From: Limnochordales bacterium
Lineage (GTDB): Bacteria; Bacillota; Limnochordia; Limnochordales; DUMU01
Direction of reading: 5' to 3'
Length of the DNA: 64,000 nucleotides
Assembly (NCBI GenBank): GCA_014896315.1
Contig: JADBKP010000006.1
Location: forward strand, 62,001 to 126,000
Shown here: piece after piece, positions 56,835-64,000 of the stretch
Layout of the letters: each line of letters starts with the position of its first letter
Numbering within the stretch: position 1 is the first letter of the stretch
Position numbers and translations under genes: made by a program
The notes under the pieces: generated by a model
The model's input: the letters and a program-made list of their open reading frames with translations, nothing else
Told to the model about the DNA's origin: nothing
Databases searched by the model: none

Positions 56835-59114
56835 ATGCAGATCATCTCGCTCCCTACCACGCCGGAGATGGCCGGTACGCAAAGGGCTATAGAAACGGAC
56901 GCGGCCACCCGGAATACCAGTGCTGCCCTGGGGGTCAGCTGGGCGGCGATCCTGGCCCTTTTGGCGGGAGGCGCTGAAGCTGCGTCTCGCGCAGGGGGCC
57001 CGCCCCGGACGGGGACGAACCATGCCCAGGAGAAGGCGGCACTCAAGCAGGCGACGCCGGCAACCACGAGCAACCCTGCCCCGGCCGCAAGCCTCGAGGA
57101 ACCTGTAAAGGACGAGAGATCGACGACGGAGAGAAGAGAAACGGGCGAGGCGCAGGGGTCGGTGGATGCGGTAGTGCAAGACCCGGGAGGAGGCCATTTT
57201 CCGGCCGGATTCATGCCTGTGCTTCTACTCCCATCTGGCCGGCAGCTTGCCGAACGTTGCAGTTCTGCTTCTGCGACCGGGATGCGGGCGACAGCCCCGC
57301 CAGCCGCCCGGCCGGTAGCCGCCGCTCCTTCACAAGCAGCTAATCCGGCAGGGTCGCCAGAGGCATCAACCAGAGCCTTGCCCTTCCCGCAGCAACTGTC
57401 TACCTCACCGCCACCGGTGCCGGTCACGGCGGCAATGTCGAGCGTGCGGCCGGCAGGCTTGCTGGCAAAGCCGCCGGGCAGCAGTGCTGTGGGCGGAGCA
57501 TCAACCGATAGCCCTGCGAACTCCGTGCCTCCGTCGCCGCCGTCGCCGCCGTCGCTGCCGTTGCGGGAGTCGTCGCCGTCGGCTTTCTCGTCGTCACCGC
57601 CTTCATCGCCGCAGTTGCCACCCCCGGCACCGTCGTTGCGCCCGGCCGTCTCAGGACCAGCCGCAGGACCGAGCTACCGGGAAACCCCGTTAGAGGTCCT
57701 ATCGCGGCTTCCGGCGGTCCCGGGACCGGTGCGGCTGATGTCGGTTGAAAGCGGCGGGGAGGCAGTCCGGTCGCAGCTCCTGTTGGGCCGAGAGATGCTT
57801 CCTGCCGGTCTGCTTCGGGTCGATGCGGGCGGCAAAGACCAGAGCCTGTCCCCTGAATCCTATCGGGCCGCAGCTCCTTCGGCCGGCAGCCGGATAGCTG
57901 CCACCGAGAGCACCGCTCCGCTCCTTCAGATCGTTGAAGCTACTGCGGTGCCTGTCGAAGCAGGAAGAAGCGAAGAGCCAGCGGCGGAGAAGGGCCTGGC
58001 AGGATGGGTCAGGCCTGAGCCCGTGGAGGAGGAAAGCCCGGCGGTAAGGGTACTGGCCAGACCAGCGCCCGCAGAGGAACAAGCAGCGGACCGGCCAGCC
58101 ACCTCCCTTCCCAGCGAGCACCAGTCAGGGGCGGTGGCGCAGGACCCTGGTCGGCCTCTGCCGCCGGATGACACAGACCGCGGGAAGCTGGCCGAAAGAT
58201 GGATACCTGACTATCGAGTGGAGCGCGCGACGGGAAAGGTCGCGTTCTCCCCGACTTCCGACCAGAGTGTCGAACCGAGCAGCCTTCCCTTGCACTTGAC
58301 GCAGACCGACGGGGAAAGAGCCGGCAACTCCTCGCGGCAGGAGTACCGGGAGTACACGGCAGGGAGTCGCCAGTTTCAGGGCGAGCTGGACGCAAAGGCC
58401 GCGGAGGGAGTTCGGCGCGCAAGCGACCTTCCGGCCGGTCCGACCAGCCCAGATCGGCAGGAGCTCAATCCCCGAGAGCAGGTACTGAGCCGAGAGCTTT
58501 GGGAGAGTGGCGCCGTCACCGGAACGCGGGGAGACCCCTCAGATCCGTCCCCGAACCGGCCCGTGGCTTTAGCCGGTGCGAGCTTCTCCCACCGCCTGCT
58601 CGATGAGGTGGAAAGGTTGCAGCAACTGCGGGAGGAAAGGCAGCTGAGCAGTCCGGTTCACCGGATCAGCATGCTGCTTGAGCCACCCGAACTGGGGATG
58701 GTCGAGGCTACCGTTGATCTGCGGCACGGGGAGGTTCGGATCCGCATGACGGCCCACACCGCCGCGGGTGAGGCGGTACTCTCCGGGCAGCTCGACTCGC
58801 TGAGAGCGGCCATTACGGAACGGGGACTCGCCGTGGGTGAACTGCGGGTTGTCCCTGCCGGTTCGACCGGCGGAGCTCCATGGCTCGAGCAAGCAGCGAG
58901 CGGGTTCTTCGCCGGCCAGGGGTTCCAGGGCGACCTGCGCCGAGGATGGTACAGGCCCGGTGAGGACGAGTTGCCTCCGGTGCGAGCTGCTGCAAGCAGA
59001 CGGCGGTCGACCGGCCGCAGCGTGATGGAGACGACCGATGGCGCAGATACTGCCCTGCCCCCGTCGGGGCGACCTTGGGGAATCGCTGCCGGAGGGTTGG
59101 ACGTAACGGCCTAG
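56835..59114 (+). CDS. fliK: Flagellar hook-length control protein FliK
   Basis: A 759-residue protein, longer than most FliK. The first 600 residues are low in complexity, rich in Pro, Ala, Ser and Gly, with a PPSPPSPPSLP run at about 233-243, as expected for a molecular ruler. The C-terminal hook-length control domain (about 605-680: LLEPPELGMVEATVDLRHGE, then LRAAITERGLAVGELRV) switches export from hook to filament. AAAGGAGGTGA precedes the ATG. Confidence 0.9.
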   Translation: MQIISLPTTPEMAGTQRAIETDAATRNTSAALGVSWAAILALLAGGAEAASRAGGPPRTGTNHAQEKAALKQATPATTSNPAPAASLEEPVKDERSTTERRETGEAQGSVDAVVQDPGGGHFPAGFMPVLLLPSGRQLAERCSSASATGMRATAPPAARPVAAAPSQAANPAGSPEASTRALPFPQQLSTSPPPVPVTAAMSSVRPAGLLAKPPGSSAVGGASTDSPANSVPPSPPSPPSLPLRESSPSAFSSSPPSSPQLPPPAPSLRPAVSGPAAGPSYRETPLEVLSRLPAVPGPVRLMSVESGGEAVRSQLLLGREMLPAGLLRVDAGGKDQSLSPESYRAAAPSAGSRIAATESTAPLLQIVEATAVPVEAGRSEEPAAEKGLAGWVRPEPVEEESPAVRVLARPAPAEEQAADRPATSLPSEHQSGAVAQDPGRPLPPDDTDRGKLAERWIPDYRVERATGKVAFSPTSDQSVEPSSLPLHLTQTDGERAGNSSRQEYREYTAGSRQFQGELDAKAAEGVRRASDLPAGPTSPDRQELNPREQVLSRELWESGAVTGTRGDPSDPSPNRPVALAGASFSHRLLDEVERLQQLREERQLSSPVHRISMLLEPPELGMVEATVDLRHGEVRIRMTAHTAAGEAVLSGQLDSLRAAITERGLAVGELRVVPAGSTGGAPWLEQAASGFFAGQGFQGDLRRGWYRPGEDELPPVRAAASRRRSTGRSVMETTDGADTALPPSGRPWGIAAGGLDVTA
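57531..57557 (+). repeat. Short tandem 9-bp repeat in fliK
   Basis: Three direct copies of CCGTCGCCG (the third with one change) encode part of the Pro/Ser ruler segment. A multiple-of-three unit would change ruler length by slippage without breaking the frame. Confidence 0.7.
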
Positions 59115-59133
59115 ACGAAAAGGGGGTGACTAC

Positions 59134-59730
59134 ATGCCAGGATGGGGAAGTGTTACGGGTGTAGGCGGAACAAGTCTTCTGGGCTCGCTCGGTCTGGGGC
59201 CCGGTCTGCTGGAACGGCTCTTGCAGGCGGGCGTCACCGGCCCGGCGGGCGGCCACCCGGGAGCTGTTCGTCCGGCGACGGTGGCCACCCGTGCTTCCGC
59301 CATGACCCAGAAAGCTGCCAAAAGTCAGGAGACGGACGCCGGGAGTTCCGCAGGAGGCGGACAGCCGGACCGGGCCATGCTGGCCAAGGATGACTTTCTG
59401 CGGCTGCTCCTCACGGAGCTGCGCATGCAGGATCCGATAAACCCGGTAAGCGACCGGGAATTTCTGGCCCAGCTGGCTCAGTTCTCAACTCTGGAGCAGA
59501 TGACAAATCTGGCGTCAGCCGTTGAGAAGCTGGCCGCAGCGGAAGAGCGATTCGGCCAACAGCAGCAGGCTCTGGCGCTGCTCGGGCGTCAGGTGGAGGT
59601 GGGCGCTGGTGACGAAACCATCCGGGGACGGGTGGACGCAGTTGTCTGGAATGTGAACGGTGCTCCGCTTCTCAGGATTGGCGAGAAGGAGTACCCGCTG
59701 GACTCCGTCCGGCGAGTGCTACCGGAGTGA
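59134..59730 (+). CDS. flgD: Flagellar hook assembly (capping) protein FlgD
   Basis: A 198-residue scaffold for hook polymerisation. The conserved block DDFLRLLLTELRMQDPINPV, followed by EFLAQLAQFSTLEQM, is at about residues 88-130. It is preceded by about 85 Gly/Ala-rich residues, longer than usual, and followed by a short C-terminal domain (GRVDAVVWNVNGAPLLRIGEKEYPLDSV). GGGGGTGA precedes the ATG. Confidence 0.94.
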   Translation: MPGWGSVTGVGGTSLLGSLGLGPGLLERLLQAGVTGPAGGHPGAVRPATVATRASAMTQKAAKSQETDAGSSAGGGQPDRAMLAKDDFLRLLLTELRMQDPINPVSDREFLAQLAQFSTLEQMTNLASAVEKLAAAEERFGQQQQALALLGRQVEVGAGDETIRGRVDAVVWNVNGAPLLRIGEKEYPLDSVRRVLPE

Positions 59731-59763
59731 AAGCGAGACTGCAGGCAACGGAGAGGACGGGCT

Positions 59764-60222
59764 ATGGAGACGCTGAGGAATTCACTGCCGGTTGCCGCGG
59801 GCTCGGCCAGCGCAAGCAGGCCCCTTCAAGGTGAAGGAGTTGCTCCGGCGGCGACGGGTAATACGGCCGGGGAAGTTCCGAGTTTTCAGCAACTGCTCGA
59901 GCAGGAGCTGGCCCTGCGAGCTGTTGCCGAAACGGCGAAAGAGAACACCAGGGCGCCCTCAGGAGCAAGGCTGAGGCTCTCTGCCCACGCCGAGCAACGC
60001 CTGCGTTCCGGAGGCGTTAGGTGGGGTCCCAGCGAAGAGGCCCGGCTTGCCGCAGCCATTGACAAGGTGGCCAGCAAAGGCGGCAAGCAGGCGCTGGTGC
60101 TCATGGGGGATCTGGCGTTGATTGTCAGCATCACCAATAGGACGGTTATCACCGCGATTCCGGGTGAAAGGCGGCAGGAGAATGTCTTCACCCAGATTGA
60201 TTCGGCGGTGATCACTTCCTGA
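59764..60222 (+). CDS. Conserved flagellar-operon protein (TIGR02530 type)
   Basis: A 152-residue protein. The second half (about 70-152) matches the small flagellar-operon family found between flgD and flgE in Bacillota: LSAHAEQRLRSGGV, EARLAAAIDKVASKGGKQALVLMGDLALIVSI-like and NRTVITAIPGERRQENVFT. Function is not established. The first half is Ala/Ser/Gly-rich. The gap that follows (60223-60404) holds no gene or clear signal beyond the flgE ribosome binding site. Confidence 0.85.
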   Translation: METLRNSLPVAAGSASASRPLQGEGVAPAATGNTAGEVPSFQQLLEQELALRAVAETAKENTRAPSGARLRLSAHAEQRLRSGGVRWGPSEEARLAAAIDKVASKGGKQALVLMGDLALIVSITNRTVITAIPGERRQENVFTQIDSAVITS

Positions 60223-60404
60223 CCGTAGCAGACGGGAAGCAGGCTGCGGGGGATTGGCCGGACCGGTTATCGCCCAGGTCTCCTCCGGCGACCGGGGGTC
60301 AGGACGTTGGATCGAAGGAAGACGTCCCAAGCGGCCGCTTCCCCTGAAACCAGGGATCGAAAGGTCTAGACCGAACACGTGAGCCTGGCAAAGGAGGAAG
60401 AACG

Positions 60405-61628
60405 ATGTTGAGGTCGTTGTACTCCGGAATCTCGGGGCTGAAGAGCCACCAGGTAGACCTGGACGTGATTGCCCAGAACATAGCCAATGTCAATACCCCC
60501 GGGTACAAGGCCGGAAGGGTGCTATTTGCCGATCTACTCTATCAGACGTTGAAAGATGCGCAAGCGCCGAGCGCAAGCCGGGGCGGCACCAATCCGGTGC
60601 AGGCAGGGATGGGTGTAGGCGTGGCGGCGATCGACATGTTGATGGGGCAGGGGATCCTCCAGCCCACCGGTATCGCTTCGGATCTGGCAATAGATGGCGA
60701 AGGTTTCTTTGCGGTGCAGGATTCGGCCGGCGCCACTCTGCTTACCCGCGCCGGTGCGTTCCGGCTCGATACCGACGGCTATCTCGTCCATGCTCCGTCC
60801 GGTTCGCGACTTCTGGGTTGGAACGCGCAGAATGGCCAGGTCAACACCAACAGTACGCCGGAAGTTCTCAAGCTCGACCTGGGACTCTTCCCGCCCCGGG
60901 CCACCACCACCGTCCATTTCGCAGGGAATCTGGACGCGCGTACGGCATCGGGCAGTCCAGGTACAATCCGGCCAAACGTGCTGGTATACGACTCGCTGGG
61001 CAACTCACGAGAGCTGGCCCTCCAGTTCAGACGAGGTTCGGGTAATAGTTGGACCGTTGACGTGCTGCTCGACGGAACGCAGGTTTCCCAGGTTACGCTG
61101 TCTTTTGACAGCAACGGCAATGTCACCACAGGCGACGCGCAACAGTCGGTGACTGTCGACCTGGACGGCGACGGGACAGCCGGCGAGACCATCACGCTGG
61201 ACTTCACCGGCATAACCCAGTACGCACTGCCGGACGATGTGTATGCCGCTCGACAGGATGGCACCGCCGGCGGCGAACTGGAAGAGATCACGGTGGATGC
61301 CAGCGGACAGATAATCGGGCGCTTCAGCAACAACGAGATGCAGCTCTTGGGGCAAATTGCCCTGGCAACGGTAACCAACCCGGCCGGGCTGGCCAAGGAG
61401 GGCAGCTCCCTCTTGCGGACCACCGCCAACTCGGGGGCGATACGCTGGGGCACTGCGGCGAGCGGCAGCCGTGGGAAGATCGAGTCCGGGAGGCTTGAGA
61501 TGTCCAACGTCGATCTGGCGGAGGAGTTCGCCAATATGATCGTAGCCCAGCGGGGATTTCAGGCTAACACCCGCGTAATCACGGCAACCGACGAGATTCT
61601 GCAGGAAGTAATCAACCTGCGACGTTAG
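60405..61628 (+). CDS. flgE: Flagellar hook protein FlgE
   Basis: A 407-residue hook subunit. The N-terminal rod motif SLYSGISGLKSHQVDLDVIAQNIANVNTPGYK and the C-terminal EEFANMIVAQRGFQANTRVITATDEILQEVINL form the hook core; the middle carries the D1/D2 surface domains with DSLGNSRELALQF and DLDGDGTAGETI. AAAGGAGG precedes the ATG by 7 bases. A hydrophilic sequence without signal peptide fits export by the flagellar apparatus. Confidence 0.96.
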   Translation: MLRSLYSGISGLKSHQVDLDVIAQNIANVNTPGYKAGRVLFADLLYQTLKDAQAPSASRGGTNPVQAGMGVGVAAIDMLMGQGILQPTGIASDLAIDGEGFFAVQDSAGATLLTRAGAFRLDTDGYLVHAPSGSRLLGWNAQNGQVNTNSTPEVLKLDLGLFPPRATTTVHFAGNLDARTASGSPGTIRPNVLVYDSLGNSRELALQFRRGSGNSWTVDVLLDGTQVSQVTLSFDSNGNVTTGDAQQSVTVDLDGDGTAGETITLDFTGITQYALPDDVYAARQDGTAGGELEEITVDASGQIIGRFSNNEMQLLGQIALATVTNPAGLAKEGSSLLRTTANSGAIRWGTAASGSRGKIESGRLEMSNVDLAEEFANMIVAQRGFQANTRVITATDEILQEVINLRR

Positions 61629-61700
61629 TATGGCGTAAAGTCGAACAAGGTCTGGTCCGGTCCGCAGATCTGAGGAGAACAGGCAGAGGGCGGGTTTAGG

Positions 61701-61961
61701 GTGATAGAAGCAACTCGACTCGACGGAACTTCGGTGGTCGTGAACGCCGACCTGATCGAAACGGTGGAAGCGGTTCCTGACACGGTGATCACTCTTACCA
61801 CCGGCCGCAAGCTGGTGGTGAGGGAGCCCGTCACCGAGGTGGTGGCACGGGTAGTCGCATACAAACAACGGATTCAGGGGGGCTTCCGCCCAAACCCGCC
61901 ATCCTTTGCTCCGCCGGAGAGTGGCGGGCGGGGAGAGGAGGTGAGAGAGGAGTCGGAGTAA
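61701..61961 (+). CDS. flbD: FlbD/SwrD family flagellar protein
   Basis: An 86-residue protein. IEATRLDGTSVVVNADLIETVEAVPDTVITLTTGRKLVVRE matches FlbD (SwrD in B. subtilis), which follows flgE and promotes motor power. A Pro/Glu-rich tail of about 25 residues follows. The GTG at 61701 has only a modest SD. An in-frame stop lies just upstream. Confidence 0.9.
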   Translation: MIEATRLDGTSVVVNADLIETVEAVPDTVITLTTGRKLVVREPVTEVVARVVAYKQRIQGGFRPNPPSFAPPESGGRGEEVREESE

Positions 61962-62039
61962 AGCGGTCGGAGGGATCGGCGGCGGGAGAGCTTAGGCCGA
62001 GGGCCGGAGCGGAGCAGGGCAGGACGTGGAGGTACCATC

Positions 62040-62876
62040 ATGCAGTGGAGTGCCATTGTTGGATTCGTACTGGGATCGGCCATGCTACTGGTATCGATGG
62101 GCATCGGCCCCGAGTTGAAGGGCTTTTGGGACTGGCCGTCGTTGCTGCTGGTCATGGGCGGCGCCCTGGCCGGTACCTCGATCAACTATCCGTTTGCTGA
62201 ATTACGCAAACTACCTCGTCTGATCTGGCTTGCTTTGCACAAGAGCGACGTTGATCCGGAAGCGATAGAGGAGCGTATCGTCAGGCTGGCAGAGAAAGCC
62301 CGTCGGGATGGCCTGCTCAGTCTCGAGGATGAACTCGAGGATGAGCCCGACCCCTTCCTGCGTAAGGCAATCCAGCTCGTGGTCGATGGGGTCGAGCCGG
62401 AGCAGGTGGCAGCCATCCTCGAGAATGACATCGCCCAGATTCAGTACCGGCATCAGACGAGCCGCGGGGTGCTCGAGACCATAGCCCGCCTGCTTCCCGC
62501 CTTCGGCATGATCGGTACACTTGTCGGTCTGGTCCAGATGCTGTCCAAACTCTCTGATCCGAGCACCATCGGTCCAGCAATGGCGCTGGCACTGCTTACC
62601 ACTTTTTATGGTGCAGTACTGGCCTACCTGATCTTCCTGCCGCTCGCCGGCAGCCTGCGTCTGCGCACCGAGCAGGAAGTTCGCTACCGGCAGGCAGTGG
62701 TCGAAGGGATGCTGGCGCTGCAGGCAGGGGAGAACCCGATGCTGATCGCGGAGCGCCTGCGCGGATTCAGACCCTCGCAGCGAGCCACTGAAAAGGGTAC
62801 TGACCAGGTACGAGAAGCCATGGCGAGAAGTCGAAGCAGGCACCGTCAGGAGGCGGCCGTCCAGGCCCGCAGCTGA
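62040..62876 (+). CDS. motA: Flagellar motor stator protein MotA
   Basis: A 278-residue stator subunit with four membrane spans: two at the N-terminus (about 3-22, 30-48) and two near 148-205 (LLPAFGMIGTLVGLVQML, ALLTTFYGAVLAYLIFLPLAG). The cytosolic loop (about 60-145) carries conserved charged residues facing FliG. GGAGGTACC precedes the ATG. motB follows 14 bases later, forming a proton- or sodium-driven channel pair. Confidence 0.95.
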   Translation: MQWSAIVGFVLGSAMLLVSMGIGPELKGFWDWPSLLLVMGGALAGTSINYPFAELRKLPRLIWLALHKSDVDPEAIEERIVRLAEKARRDGLLSLEDELEDEPDPFLRKAIQLVVDGVEPEQVAAILENDIAQIQYRHQTSRGVLETIARLLPAFGMIGTLVGLVQMLSKLSDPSTIGPAMALALLTTFYGAVLAYLIFLPLAGSLRLRTEQEVRYRQAVVEGMLALQAGENPMLIAERLRGFRPSQRATEKGTDQVREAMARSRSRHRQEAAVQARS

Positions 62877-62890
62877 GGAGGGGGGCAAGC

Positions 62891-63658
62891 GTGGCAAGAA
62901 CCAATGCGAAGGACGAGAAAACAGGAGCCACGGGGAGCAGGCGGCGGGGCGTTACGCTGCTTTCGGCTCCGGCCCCGGACGAGCCATGGATGACCACTTA
63001 CTCAGACTTGATCACCCTCCTGCTCACCTTTTTCGTGGCGCTATACGCCTTCTCTCGTATCGACGTGGCCAGGTTCCGGCAGGTGGCCACCTCTCTTCGT
63101 AGCTCGCTGGGCGTCAACCTCGACCGGCTGGGCGGACTGCCCGATCTCACTGAATCTCCCTGGTTGTTGAAAGAGGCCAGGGAACGTGAGCAGCTGGAGC
63201 AGGTACTGCAGCGCTTGCGGCAAACCCTGCCCCAGGAGGGGAGCGGTATCTCGCTCGTAGAAGAAGAGCGGGGCCTCGTAGTCCGCTTTGCAGATCAAGT
63301 GCTTTTCGATACCGGTAAAGCGGATATCCGCCCCGAGGCAGAACCCGTGCTCCGGCGACTGGCGGAGATTTTGCGTCCGCTGGAAAACCCGTTGCGGGTG
63401 GAAGGGCATACGGACAGTCTGCCCATCAACACCCTGCAATTCCCCTCCAACTGGGAGTTGTCCACCGCACGGGCCTCTCGCGTGGTTCGCTTCTTCATTG
63501 AACAGGGCATACCGTCCGAGCGTCTCTCGGCGGCCGGATATGCCGATCAGCGTCCGGTCGCATCCAACAGTACTGCGGCCGGCAGGGCTAAGAACCGCCG
63601 CGTGGATGTGGTGGTCCTCAGCCTGTCCGAACTCAGCAAGGAACCGCCGCTTCCCTGA
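62891..63658 (+). CDS. motB: Flagellar motor stator protein MotB
   Basis: A 255-residue stator subunit. One membrane span (about 40-60) begins with the ion-binding Asp39 in TTYSDLITLLLTFFVALYAF. After a plug/linker region, the OmpA-like peptidoglycan-binding domain (about 120-245) has VRFADQVLFDTGKADI, VEGHTDSLPIN, ELSTARASRVVRF and AGYADQRPVASN. GAGGAGGGGG precedes the GTG. fliL, common after motB, is not seen here. Confidence 0.95.
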   Translation: MARTNAKDEKTGATGSRRRGVTLLSAPAPDEPWMTTYSDLITLLLTFFVALYAFSRIDVARFRQVATSLRSSLGVNLDRLGGLPDLTESPWLLKEAREREQLEQVLQRLRQTLPQEGSGISLVEEERGLVVRFADQVLFDTGKADIRPEAEPVLRRLAEILRPLENPLRVEGHTDSLPINTLQFPSNWELSTARASRVVRFFIEQGIPSERLSAAGYADQRPVASNSTAAGRAKNRRVDVVVLSLSELSKEPPLP

Positions 63659-63678
63659 GACCGGAAAGGAGAAGGCCT

Positions 63679-64000
63679 ATGGCAGTGGCACGGGAGCCTG
63701 CGGAGCTACCAATAGCGTGGCGAAGATACCATCACCTCTTAGCCAGGAGACTGGCGACAATCATCAGCGAGCAGGCGGGACTTCTCTGCCGGGTGGAGGC
63801 GACAGAGCAAGGAGTTTATGGCGGGTGGCAATTGATGGGGATGTTTCCACCACTTGCTCTGGCGGCGCGGTGGTGGGTAAGTTTGCGAGTTCCTTCGAGC
63901 AGACGCCGTCTGCCGGCGCTCTTCTGCTTCCAGTCAGAGCTTGCTCAGGTTCTGGTGGACCGGCTGCTTGGCGGACGCGGCCGCTGGCCGGAAGGAGCAC
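63679..64000 (+). CDS. FliM/FliY-like motor switch protein, N-terminal part (partial)
   Basis: The frame is open from an ATG at 63679 (AAAGGAG 8 bases upstream) to the end of the window, 107 codons without a stop. Residues 20-60 (LARRLATIISEQAGLLCRVEA, then GVYGGWQLMGMFPP) and 85-105 (LPALFCFQSELAQVLVDRLLGGRG) follow the FliM middle domain, where LLEIDPSLAFALIDRLLGG-type sequence is typical. The N-terminal EIDALL peptide that binds CheY-P in canonical FliM is absent. It directly follows motB, as fliM does in many flagellar operons. The family call is by eye and the C-terminal half is outside the window. Confidence 0.6.
   Translation, partial: MAVAREPAELPIAWRRYHHLLARRLATIISEQAGLLCRVEATEQGVYGGWQLMGMFPPLALAARWWVSLRVPSSRRRLPALFCFQSELAQVLVDRLLGGRGRWPEGA

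Noticed and set aside
1-64000. CRISPR arrays, insertion sequences or prophage genes
   Set aside because: No regularly spaced repeats, transposase motifs or phage structural genes were seen. The only integrase-like items are the housekeeping XerC and the small domain at 3142-3429.

Overview
This GC-rich window reads as a chromosomal core segment of a spore-forming, motile member of the Bacillota, most like the GC-rich clostridial lineages. The evidence is a Spo0A and a SpoVS, the gene order rsmB-rlmN-PP2C-PASTA kinase-rsgA-rpe, FapR-type control of fatty acid synthesis, the block smc-ftsY-ylxM-ffh-rpsP-khpA-rimM-trmD-rplS-lepB, and xerC-hslV-hslU directly before a flgB-type flagellar operon. 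I cannot name a genus. Genes are tightly packed, often with 1-30 base overlaps, use many GTG and TTG starts, and nearly all lie on the + strand. No insertion sequence, prophage or CRISPR array was seen.

Layout. Bases 1-12170: fmt (3' end), rsmB, spo0A, tRNA-Pro and a small integrase-domain ORF on the - strand, rlmN, then a cell-wall signalling cluster (membrane FHA protein, PP2C phosphatase, a single-chain SEDS glycosyltransferase plus class B PBP, PASTA kinase), rsgA and rpe. Bases 12170-14000: a gene-free stretch with a possible structured RNA, a MinD/CpaE-like ATPase and rpmB (-). Bases 14000-19800: Asp23 protein, fakA, degV/fakB, rsmD, a coiled-coil protein, a patatin phospholipase, yceD and rpmF. 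Bases 19850-26180: a FapR operator followed by fapR-plsX-fabH-fabD-fabG-acpP-fabF. Bases 26200-28120: rnc, a conserved unknown and spoVS. Bases 28200-40180: smc through the SRP, ribosome and tRNA maturation genes to rnhB and yraN. Bases 40260-48910: comM (-), a zinc-ribbon protein, dprA, topA, xerC, hslV and hslU. From 48910 to the end: a c-di-GMP-I riboswitch with its terminator, then flgB-flgC-fliE-fliF-fliG-fliH-fliI-fliJ-motE-like-fliK-flgD-unknown-flgE-flbD-motA-motB and the start of a FliM-like gene.

How it fits together. The kinase and phosphatase pair sits with the enzymes that polymerise and cross-link peptidoglycan, so growth signals sensed by PASTA domains could be passed to the wall machinery through the FHA protein. 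FapR senses malonyl-CoA and probably represses its own operon through a near-consensus operator. Fatty acid uptake (fakA and fakB) is encoded nearby. The flagellar operon is placed under a c-di-GMP switch whose alternative pairings predict transcription termination when c-di-GMP is high, that is, motility off.

The most notable points are the SEDS-PBP fusion, the fully readable riboswitch with a duplicated competing octamer, a Spo0A with unusual residues in its acidic pocket and DNA-recognition helix, three perfect-consensus promoters whose -35 box contains the stop codon of the preceding gene, and core enzymes with atypical key residues (RNase III, an RbgA-like GTPase, a MinD-like ATPase).
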